From Paraglaciecola mesophila KMM 241 (lineage in GTDB: Bacteria > Pseudomonadota > Gammaproteobacteria > Enterobacterales > Alteromonadaceae): 64,000 nt of DNA. The stretch is from positions 166,835 through 230,834 of the forward strand of contig NZ_BAEP01000047.1 of assembly GCF_000315015.1 (NCBI RefSeq), written 5' to 3'. The notes beneath the pieces were generated by a model. That model ran no database searches. It had not been told where the DNA came from and worked only from the letters and a program-made list of their open reading frames with translations. The translations under genes were made by a program, and so were the position numbers. Below, one piece after another: positions 56,231 through 64,000 of the stretch (the first letter of the stretch is position 1; the number at the start of each line of letters is the position of its first letter).

Positions 56231-59200
56231 GTGAAAGACTTATTAAAGTTTCTTAAACAACAACACAAGTCCGAAGAGTTCGATAATATTCGAATCGGTC
56301 TTGCGTCACCTGACATGATCCGTTCATGGTCTTTTGGTGAAGTTAAGAAGCCAGAAACCATTAACTACCGTACTTTCAAGCCTGAGCGTGATGGCTTGTT
56401 CTGTGCGCGTATTTTTGGACCGGTTAAAGACTACGAGTGTTTGTGTGGCAAATACAAGCGCCTTAAGCACCGTGGTGTTATATGTGAAAAATGTGGCGTT
56501 GAAGTAACGTTAACCAAAGTACGCCGTGAGCGTATGGGCCACATTGAACTGGCAAGCCCAGTTGCACATATTTGGTTCCTTAAATCATTACCGTCACGTA
56601 TCGGTTTGATGCTTGATATGACACTTCGTGATATCGAACGTGTGCTTTACTTTGAGTCATATGTTGTTGCCGAGCCTGGCATGACAACGCTTGAGCGCAG
56701 CCAACTTCTTTCTGAAGAAGAATATCTTGATGCGCTTGAAGAGCACGGTGACGAGTTTGAAGCAAAAATGGGTGCCGAAGCGGTTTTCGAATTGCTTAAA
56801 GCCCTAGACGTTGATGCTGATGTTGCTGCTATGCGCGAAGAATTGCCTAGCATTAACTCTGAGACACGTCGTAAAAAAATCACTAAGCGCTTGAAGCTAC
56901 TTGAATCGTTCCAATTGTCTGGTAACAAGCCAGAGTGGATGATCCTTACTGTTCTTCCGGTATTACCACCTGACTTACGTCCTCTGGTACCGCTAGATGG
57001 TGGTCGTTTTGCAACATCTGATTTGAACGATCTGTATCGTCGAGTGATTAACCGTAACAACCGTTTGAAGCGTCTTCTAGACCTTGCTGCACCTGATATT
57101 ATCGTGCGCAACGAAAAACGTATGTTACAAGAAGCGGTTGATGCCCTGTTAGATAACGGCCGTCGTGGTCGTGCTATCACAGGCTCAAATAAGCGTCCTC
57201 TTAAATCTTTGGCTGACATGATCAAAGGTAAGCAAGGTCGTTTCCGTCAAAACTTATTGGGTAAACGTGTAGATTACTCTGGTCGTTCGGTTATCACCGT
57301 TGGTCCGACTCTACGTTTACATCAGTGTGGTCTTCCTAAGAAGATGGCACTTGAGCTATTCAAACCGTTCATCTATGGAAAATTAGAAGGACGTGGTTTA
57401 GCGACAACCATTAAAGCAGCTAAAAAATTAGTTGAACGTGAAGATCCGGAAGTATGGGACGTTCTAGACGAAGTTATTCGTGAACACCCAGTATTGCTTA
57501 ACCGTGCGCCTACACTTCACAGATTGGGTATCCAGGCGTTTGAGCCAACCCTTATTGAAGGTAAAGCGATCCAATTGCACCCATTAGTATGTGCGGCGTA
57601 CAACGCTGACTTCGATGGTGACCAAATGGCGGTACACGTTCCGTTGACTATCGAAGCACAGCTAGAAGCACGTGCGTTAATGATGTCAACCAACAACATT
57701 CTATCACCAGCCAATGGTGAGCCTATCATCGTTCCTTCACAGGATGTTGTAATGGGCTTGTACTATATGACACGTGACCGTGTTAATGGTTTAGGTGAAG
57801 GCATGATGTTCATGAACCCGGATGAAGCTGAAAAAGCGTATCGTACGGGTAATGCAGAACTTCACGCTCGCGTTAAAGTACGTATCACTGAGTATGACGT
57901 AGCAGAAGACGGTTCTAAGACAGAGAAAGTAACGTTAACAGATACTACTGTTGGTCGTGCAATCTTGTCTTTGGTATTACCAAAAGGCTTGCCTTTTGAG
58001 TTAATCAACCAAGCCATGGGTAAGAAGATGATTTCTCGCCTATTGAACGCTTGTTACCGTACGCTAGGTCTGAAAGATACTGTTATCGCAGCTGACCAAA
58101 TCATGTATACCGGTTTCCACTACGCGATGATCGCGGGTGCGTCTGTTGGTATCGATGACATGGTTATCCCTGATGCGAAGAAAGACATCATTGAAGGTGC
58201 TGAAGCTGAAGTACGTGAAATCCAAGAGCAATTCCAGTCTGGTCTTGTTACTGCCGGTGAGCGCTACAACAAGGTTATCGATATCTGGTCTAACGCTAAC
58301 GAAAAAGTAGCGAAAGCCATGATGGAAAATCTATCAATCGAAACGGTTGAGAACCGTGACGGTGAGATGGAAGACCAAGCATCATTCAACTCAGTATTTA
58401 TGATGGCTGACTCTGGTGCTCGTGGTAGTGCGGCGCAGATTCGTCAGTTGGCGGGTATGCGTGGTCTGATGGCTAAACCAGACGGTTCAATCATCGAAAC
58501 GCCAATCACTGCTAACTTCCGCGAAGGTCTAAACGTACTTCAGTACTTTATATCTACTCACGGTGCGCGTAAAGGTTTGGCCGATACGGCATTGAAAACC
58601 GCTAACTCGGGTTACTTGACTCGTCGTTTGGTGGATGTTGCACAAGATTTGGTTATCAATAACGAAGATTGTGGCACAGTCGAAGGTGTTAAAATGACAC
58701 CGCTAATCGAAGGTGGTGACGTAGTTGAGCCGCTTCGTGAGCGTGTACTAGGTCGTACCGTTGCCGAAGACGTGTTGAAGCCTGGTACTAATGAAATTCT
58801 AGTAGAACGTAACGTGCTACTGGATGAAGCATTGGTTGATATGCTTGAGTCTAACTCGGTTGATCAAATTCAAGTTCGCTCGGTTATTACCTGTGAAAAT
58901 GACTTTGGTGTATGTGCTAAGTGTTACGGTCGTGACCTTGCACGTGGTCACATGGTTGGTCACGGTGAAGCGGTTGGTGTTATTGCAGCACAATCAATCG
59001 GTGAGCCTGGTACACAGTTAACCATGCGTACGTTCCACATCGGTGGTGCGGCATCACGAGCATCAGCAGAGAACAGCGTACAGGTCAAAACCACAGGTAC
59101 ACTGAAGCTACAAAATGCTAAGTTCGTTCGCAACACAGACGACAAAGTGGTTATCGTTTCTCGTTCAACTGAAATCACTATTATTGATGATCAAGGTCGT

Positions 59201-60418
59201 GAGAAAGAGCGTTATAAAGTGCCTTACGGTGCTATCTTAACCACAGATGATAATGCGACAGTCACTAGTGGCGAAGTCGTTGCTAACTGGGACCCGCATT
59301 CGCATCCAATCGTTACTGAGCGTCAAGCTAAGATCAGCTTTGCTGACATCGATGACAGTAACACCGAAATGCAACAGGATGAGTTAACAGGTCTTACACG
59401 TATCGTTGTAAATGACCTATCTAAGGCGAATGCTAAAGAGCCTAAGCTAATCCTTGAAAGTGATGAGCATGGTTTACAAGAAATTCGTTTACCGAGTTTC
59501 ACCACGATTGAAGCCACTGACGGTATGCAGGCTAAGCCTGGTGATGTGTTAGCACGTATTCCTCAGGAAAGCTCGAAGACACGTGATATTACCGGTGGTC
59601 TTCCACGGGTTGCTGACTTGTTCGAAGCACGTAAACCTAAAGAGCCAGCTATTTTAGCGGAAGTCTCAGGTACCATTGGTTGGGGTAAAGAAACCAAAGG
59701 TAAGAAACGTCTTGTTATCACGCCGAAAGACGCTGATGCATACGAAGAGATGATCCCTAAATGGCGTCAACTTAACGTATTCGAAGGTGAAAACGTTGAG
59801 AAGGGTGAAGTTATTGCGGATGGCCCTGAGTCACCACATGACATCTTACGCTTACGTGGTATTAGCGCTGTTTCTAACTATATCGTTAATGAAGTACAAG
59901 AAGTTTATCGCCTTCAAGGGGTAAAAATTAACGATAAGCACATTGAAGTAGTTATTCGTCAAATGCTACGTAAGTGTATGATCACTTATGCAGGCGACAG
60001 TAACTTCCTTGAAGGTGAGCAAGTAGAAGTATCTAACGTGAAAATCGCTAACCGTGAATTGGAAAAGCAAGGCAAAATCCCTGCTCAGTACGAAACACAG
60101 TTATTGGGAATCACAAAAGCATCGTTGTCCACTGAGTCATTTATCTCAGCGGCATCTTTCCAAGAAACCACTCGTGTACTTACCGAAGCTGCTGTGCAAG
60201 GTAAAGAAGATGAGTTACGTGGCTTGAAAGAGAACGTTATTGTAGGTCGTTTGATACCAGCCGGTACAGGTTTCGCGTATCACCAAAAACGAACTGCAAG
60301 AAAACTAGCAGAGCGTCAGGCAGTTGAAGAACTATCTGTGTCTGCAGCAGATGCTGAGCAAGCCTTAACTGAAGCACTTAATGCTGAAGTCATGGATACG
60401 CCATCATCTGATGAGTAA
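56231..60418 (+). CDS. rpoC: RNA polymerase beta' subunit
   Basis: 1395 residues (E. coli 1407) from a GTG with GGGAGAG upstream. Zinc-binding cysteines near the start (CLCGKYK, CEKCG), the catalytic magnesium loop NADFDGDQM, the bridge/trigger regions ([20 protein letters not shown] and [16 protein letters not shown], read as motifs) and the second zinc site (C in [15 protein letters not shown]) are present. Complete and in frame. Confidence 0.99.
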   Translation: MKDLLKFLKQQHKSEEFDNIRIGLASPDMIRSWSFGEVKKPETINYRTFKPERDGLFCARIFGPVKDYECLCGKYKRLKHRGVICEKCGVEVTLTKVRRERMGHIELASPVAHIWFLKSLPSRIGLMLDMTLRDIERVLYFESYVVAEPGMTTLERSQLLSEEEYLDALEEHGDEFEAKMGAEAVFELLKALDVDADVAAMREELPSINSETRRKKITKRLKLLESFQLSGNKPEWMILTVLPVLPPDLRPLVPLDGGRFATSDLNDLYRRVINRNNRLKRLLDLAAPDIIVRNEKRMLQEAVDALLDNGRRGRAITGSNKRPLKSLADMIKGKQGRFRQNLLGKRVDYSGRSVITVGPTLRLHQCGLPKKMALELFKPFIYGKLEGRGLATTIKAAKKLVEREDPEVWDVLDEVIREHPVLLNRAPTLHRLGIQAFEPTLIEGKAIQLHPLVCAAYNADFDGDQMAVHVPLTIEAQLEARALMMSTNNILSPANGEPIIVPSQDVVMGLYYMTRDRVNGLGEGMMFMNPDEAEKAYRTGNAELHARVKVRITEYDVAEDGSKTEKVTLTDTTVGRAILSLVLPKGLPFELINQAMGKKMISRLLNACYRTLGLKDTVIAADQIMYTGFHYAMIAGASVGIDDMVIPDAKKDIIEGAEAEVREIQEQFQSGLVTAGERYNKVIDIWSNANEKVAKAMMENLSIETVENRDGEMEDQASFNSVFMMADSGARGSAAQIRQLAGMRGLMAKPDGSIIETPITANFREGLNVLQYFISTHGARKGLADTALKTANSGYLTRRLVDVAQDLVINNEDCGTVEGVKMTPLIEGGDVVEPLRERVLGRTVAEDVLKPGTNEILVERNVLLDEALVDMLESNSVDQIQVRSVITCENDFGVCAKCYGRDLARGHMVGHGEAVGVIAAQSIGEPGTQLTMRTFHIGGAASRASAENSVQVKTTGTLKLQNAKFVRNTDDKVVIVSRSTEITIIDDQGREKERYKVPYGAILTTDDNATVTSGEVVANWDPHSHPIVTERQAKISFADIDDSNTEMQQDELTGLTRIVVNDLSKANAKEPKLILESDEHGLQEIRLPSFTTIEATDGMQAKPGDVLARIPQESSKTRDITGGLPRVADLFEARKPKEPAILAEVSGTIGWGKETKGKKRLVITPKDADAYEEMIPKWRQLNVFEGENVEKGEVIADGPESPHDILRLRGISAVSNYIVNEVQEVYRLQGVKINDKHIEVVIRQMLRKCMITYAGDSNFLEGEQVEVSNVKIANRELEKQGKIPAQYETQLLGITKASLSTESFISAASFQETTRVLTEAAVQGKEDELRGLKENVIVGRLIPAGTGFAYHQKRTARKLAERQAVEELSVSAADAEQALTEALNAEVMDTPSSDE

Positions 60419-60451
60419 AAAATAAGATCATTTGTTAACCCAGATGGTATG

Positions 60452-60489
60452 GACGCCAATTTAGGCCTTAATCGGTCTTTATTGGCGTT
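60452..60489. other. Long hairpin after rpoC
   Basis: Outer arms GACGCCAAT/ATTGGCGTTC enclose an inner AGGCC/GGTCT helix. There is no T run after it, so Rho-independent termination is not clear. It sits just upstream of the str promoter. Confidence 0.5.
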
Positions 60490-60494
60490 CTCAC

Positions 60495-60523
60495 TTGACA
60501 GGTCAAACTTTGGTCATTAGACT
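60495..60523 (+). promoter_or_regulatory. Probable promoter of the str operon
   Basis: TTGACA, 17-base spacer, TAGACT, then TCCGCGACCCG, a GC-rich discriminator. About 105 bases upstream of rpsL. Confidence 0.55.
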
Positions 60524-60627
60524 TCCGCGACCCGAAATTTGGTAACAGATATTGGGCCGCGGATTTTTCGCGTTTTATATCCTATGTAAGGATATTCTCA
60601 GTCGTAATTTTAACCAGGAGCTAGTTA

Positions 60628-61002
60628 ATGGCAACAGTTAACCAGTTAGTGCGCAAGCCACGCCAAAAGCCCGATGCGAAGAGCAACGTAGCGGCATTGC
60701 AGGCCTGTCCACAACGCCGTGGTGTATGTACTCGTGTATATACCACCACTCCAAAGAAGCCAAACTCTGCATTGCGTAAAGTTTGTCGTGTTCGTTTGAC
60801 CAACGGTTTTGAAGTTTCTTCATACATCGGTGGTGAAGGCCATAACCTACAAGAGCACAGTGTTGTTCTTATCCGTGGTGGTCGTGTTAAAGATTTACCA
60901 GGTGTTCGTTACCACACTGTTCGCGGTACATTAGACTGCGCAGGCGTAAGTTCACGTAAACAGGCCCGTTCTAAGTACGGCGCAAAAAGGCCTAAGTCTT
61001 AA
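60628..61002 (+). CDS. rpsL: 30S ribosomal protein S12
   Basis: 124 residues. Decoding-centre protein; lysines at the streptomycin positions (KKPNSALRK and [12 protein letters not shown]) are the sensitive wild type. Strong AGGAGCTAG site upstream. First gene of rpsL-rpsG-fusA-tuf. Confidence 0.99.
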   Translation: MATVNQLVRKPRQKPDAKSNVAALQACPQRRGVCTRVYTTTPKKPNSALRKVCRVRLTNGFEVSSYIGGEGHNLQEHSVVLIRGGRVKDLPGVRYHTVRGTLDCAGVSSRKQARSKYGAKRPKS

Positions 61003-61078
61003 CGGTTCTCCGTTAGTAAGGCCAAACTAAAGTATTAATTGAGTTTTGGGATATTCCTGAATTCTACGGAGAATTAAG

Positions 61079-61549
61079 ATGCCAAGAAGAAGAGTTGTAG
61101 GTCAACGCAAAATCCTACCGGATCCTAAGTTCGGATCGCAGTTACTTGCAAAATTTATGAACGTTGTCATGTTAGATGGCAAAAAATCGACTGCTGAAAA
61201 AATCGTTTACGGTGCACTCGACATTGTTGCTGATAAAGCTGGCAAGTCTCACCTAGAAATTTTCGAAGACGCTTTGGACAACATCCGTCCTACGGTAGAA
61301 GTTAAATCTCGCCGTGTGGGTGGTTCTACGTACCAAGTACCAGTAGAAGTTCGTCCTGTTCGTCGTAATGCCCTAGGTATGCGCTGGTTAGTTGACGCTG
61401 CTCGTAAACGTGGTGAAAAATCAATGGCTCAACGCCTTGCAGCTGAAATGCTCGACGCTGCTGAAAACAAAGGTTCTGCGGTTAAGAAACGTGAAGACGT
61501 TCACCGTATGGCTGAAGCCAACAAAGCATTCGCTCACTACCGCTGGTAA
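61079..61549 (+). CDS. rpsG: 30S ribosomal protein S7
   Basis: 156 residues. Nucleates assembly of the 30S head and is the translational repressor of the str operon in E. coli. [37 protein letters not shown] and the C-terminal [15 protein letters not shown] are typical (read as motifs). Twelve bases before fusA; the 76-base rpsL-rpsG gap is where the S7 site lies in E. coli. Confidence 0.99.
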
Positions 61550-61561
61550 TAAGAGAAAGCT

Positions 61562-63667
61562 ATGGCTCGTAAAACGCCTATCAATCGCTACCGTAACATT
61601 GGTATCGTGGCTCACGTCGACGCGGGTAAAACCACGACGACGGAACGTGTTCTATTCTACACCGGTTTGTCTCATAAAATCGGTGAAGTCCATGATGGCG
61701 CTGCCACCATGGACTGGATGGAACAAGAACAAGAGCGCGGTATCACTATTACCTCGGCGGCTACGACCTGCTTTTGGGCAGGTATGGATAAGCAATACGA
61801 CCAACATCGCATCAACATCATAGACACGCCTGGACACGTTGACTTCACGATTGAAGTTGAACGGTCTTTGCGGGTCCTTGATGGTGCCGTTGTCGTATTT
61901 TGTGGTTCTTCCGGTGTAGAACCTCAATCAGAAACGGTCTGGCGTCAAGCTGACAAATATCACGTCCCTCGGGTCGTGTTTGTTAATAAGATGGACAGAG
62001 CCGGTGCAGATTTTGAACGAGTGGTTGGGCAAATTCGCAAACGACTCGGTGCTACCTGTGTTCCTATTCACCTCAATATCGGTTCAGAAGAGAACTTCAG
62101 AGGTGTTATCGATTTGATAAAGATGAAAGCCATCAATTGGAATGAATCTGATCAAGGCATGACATTTACCTATGAAGGTATCCCTGCTGAATTGCAAGAC
62201 AGAGCAGAAGCGCTACGTACTGAACTTGTAGAAGCCGCCGCAGAAGCCAGTGACGAATTGATGGACAAGTACTTGGAAGGCGAAGAGCTGACCGAAGAAG
62301 AAATCAAGCTCGCCTTGCGCCAGCGTACAATTAATAATGAAATTGTACTCGCTACTTGTGGTTCTGCTTTCAAGAATAAAGGCGTACAAGCGGTTTTGGA
62401 TGCAGTAATTGAATTCTTACCTGCACCCGTAGATGTACCAGCTATCACTGGTGTGTTAGATGATAAAGATGAAACTGAAGCGACTCGTCCAGCAGATGAC
62501 GATGCTCCGTTTGCAGCTTTAGCATTTAAAATCGCTACAGACCCATTCGTGGGCACTTTAACATTTTTCCGTTGTTACTCTGGTGTTGTTAACACTGGTG
62601 ACAGCGTATATAACCCTGTTAAAGCTAAGCGCGAGCGATTTGGTCGTATCGTGCAAATGCACGCGAAAGATCGCGAGGAACTCAAAGAAGTTCGAGCTGG
62701 CGACATTGCTGCGGCAATAGGCCTTAAAGATGTGACGACAGGTGATACCTTGTGTGATCCTAACCATATCATTACGCTCGAGCGGATGGACTTCCCTGAG
62801 CCTGTTATTTCTATTGCAGTTGAGCCTCGCTCACAAGCCGATCAAGAAAAAATGGCCTTAGCGTTAGGTAAACTAGCGGCTGAAGATCCATCATTTAAAG
62901 TTAATACTGACGAAGAGTCAGGACAAACAATCATATCTGGGATGGGTGAACTTCATCTTGATATCATTGTAGATCGCATGAGACGTGAATTTAGCGTCGA
63001 ATGCAATGTAGGTAAACCTCAAGTTGCTTACCGCGAGACCATCCGTGGCAAAGTCGACGTTGAAGGTAAGTTTGTTCGTCAATCAGGTGGCCGTGGTCAA
63101 TTTGGTCATGTTTGGCTGACAATCGAGCCTAATGAAGAAGGGGCTGGGTACGAATTTATTAACAATATAGTCGGTGGTGCAATTCCGAAAGAATTCATTC
63201 CTTCAGTTGATAAAGGTATCCATGAACAGATGCAAAATGGTGTGCTTGCAGGTTATCCGGTACTTGATGTAAAGGTAACTTTGTTCGATGGTTCATATCA
63301 TGATGTTGACTCTTCTGAAATGGCGTTTAAAATCGCTGGTTCAATGGGTTTTAGAAAGGGCGCTGCTGAGGCAAAACCTGTATTGCTTGAACCCACAATG
63401 AAAGTTGAAGTTACCACCCCAGAAGACTGGATGGGTGATGTTGTTGGTGATTTGAATCGCCGACGCGGTGTGATAGAAGGTATGGAAGACGGTGTCGCTG
63501 GGATCAAGATTGTTCTTGCAAAAGTGCCATTATCAGAAATGTTTGGATATTCCACTGACTTGCGTTCAGCTACGCAAGGAAGAGCATCATATTCAATGGA
63601 ATTTTTTAATTATTCAGAAGCGCCTAATAATGTTGCGAAAGCGATTATTGACGCTCGTCAATCTTAA
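61562..63667 (+). CDS. fusA: Elongation factor G
   Basis: 701 residues (E. coli 704). Translocation GTPase. G1 AHVDAGKTT (about 17-25), G3 DTPGHVDF and G4 [10 protein letters not shown], then domain IV with RETI and GGRGQFGHV, ending in [21 protein letters not shown] (read as motifs). Complete. Confidence 0.99.
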   Translation: MARKTPINRYRNIGIVAHVDAGKTTTTERVLFYTGLSHKIGEVHDGAATMDWMEQEQERGITITSAATTCFWAGMDKQYDQHRINIIDTPGHVDFTIEVERSLRVLDGAVVVFCGSSGVEPQSETVWRQADKYHVPRVVFVNKMDRAGADFERVVGQIRKRLGATCVPIHLNIGSEENFRGVIDLIKMKAINWNESDQGMTFTYEGIPAELQDRAEALRTELVEAAAEASDELMDKYLEGEELTEEEIKLALRQRTINNEIVLATCGSAFKNKGVQAVLDAVIEFLPAPVDVPAITGVLDDKDETEATRPADDDAPFAALAFKIATDPFVGTLTFFRCYSGVVNTGDSVYNPVKAKRERFGRIVQMHAKDREELKEVRAGDIAAAIGLKDVTTGDTLCDPNHIITLERMDFPEPVISIAVEPRSQADQEKMALALGKLAAEDPSFKVNTDEESGQTIISGMGELHLDIIVDRMRREFSVECNVGKPQVAYRETIRGKVDVEGKFVRQSGGRGQFGHVWLTIEPNEEGAGYEFINNIVGGAIPKEFIPSVDKGIHEQMQNGVLAGYPVLDVKVTLFDGSYHDVDSSEMAFKIAGSMGFRKGAAEAKPVLLEPTMKVEVTTPEDWMGDVVGDLNRRRGVIEGMEDGVAGIKIVLAKVPLSEMFGYSTDLRSATQGRASYSMEFFNYSEAPNNVAKAIIDARQS

Positions 63668-63718
63668 TAAAGGTCTGGTCCGGTTTACTACATTAGTAGG
63701 GCCGGGTTTTTAACTTAG

Positions 63719-64000
<282 letters not shown>

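Overview
The window is a stretch of a gammaproteobacterial chromosome. Gene content, moderate GC and several gene orders point to the Alteromonadales, probably a marine Alteromonas/Paraglaciecola-type bacterium; the order-level placement is an inference from gene order and protein character, not from a database search. Most of the window is conserved core genome, with no prophage, insertion sequence, integrase, CRISPR array or secretion island. Between core blocks lie accessory genes, mainly at 0.9-4.3 kb, 28.5-36.6 kb and 39.6-47.6 kb.

Layout. 1-0.84 kb: the 3' part of mdh. 0.9-4.0 kb: a DUF2726 protein, a small exported protein, a DUF2937 membrane protein and an exported EF-hand protein. 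4.3-7.8 kb: erpA and a DUF6776 coiled-coil protein (minus strand), divergent from a ClC-type anion transporter and hemJ. 8-11 kb: a 58-codon small gene, folE, an exported MTA/SAH-nucleosidase-like enzyme and a YebC/YeeN regulator. 11-15.5 kb: zapE, zapG, degQ and degS, covering cell division and envelope proteolysis. 15.6-28.4 kb: the classic envelope locus. murA, ibaG and mlaBCDEF lie on the minus strand, and yrbG-kdsD-kdsC-lptC-lptA-lptB-rpoN-hpf-ptsN-rapZ-npr on the plus strand. This couples phospholipid and LPS transport, Kdo synthesis, sigma-54 and the nitrogen PTS.

28.5-36.6 kb is accessory: an exported DRGH nuclease; a four-gene redox-type cluster (TlpA thioredoxin, DUF4266 lipoprotein ending in CGCN, DUF3570 outer-membrane barrel, ApbE flavin transferase); an exported M28 aminopeptidase; a GbsR/MarR regulator; a lipocalin lipoprotein; a DinB-fold protein; and yjdM. 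36.6-47.6 kb: an OlsF-like fused acyltransferase/GNAT, pyrC with two solute-binding-type proteins, a crotonase, dbpA, a PilZ protein, an exported methyltransferase split by a nine-C homopolymer, an RraA-like protein and an ABC exporter. 47.7-64 kb: tRNA-Trp, then secE-nusG, rplKAJL, rpoBC and the str operon (rpsL-rpsG-fusA-tuf), with tuf cut by the window end.

The most unusual features are: (i) a 174-bp segment directly after tRNA-Trp that ends in an exact 18-bp copy of the tRNA 3' end, in the style of the E. coli tyrT repeats; (ii) the homopolymer that separates a signal peptide and good ribosome binding site from a methyltransferase body; (iii) the TlpA/DUF4266/DUF3570/ApbE cluster; and (iv) several palindromes placed like operators, notably just upstream of the GbsR gene and in the gap after hemJ.
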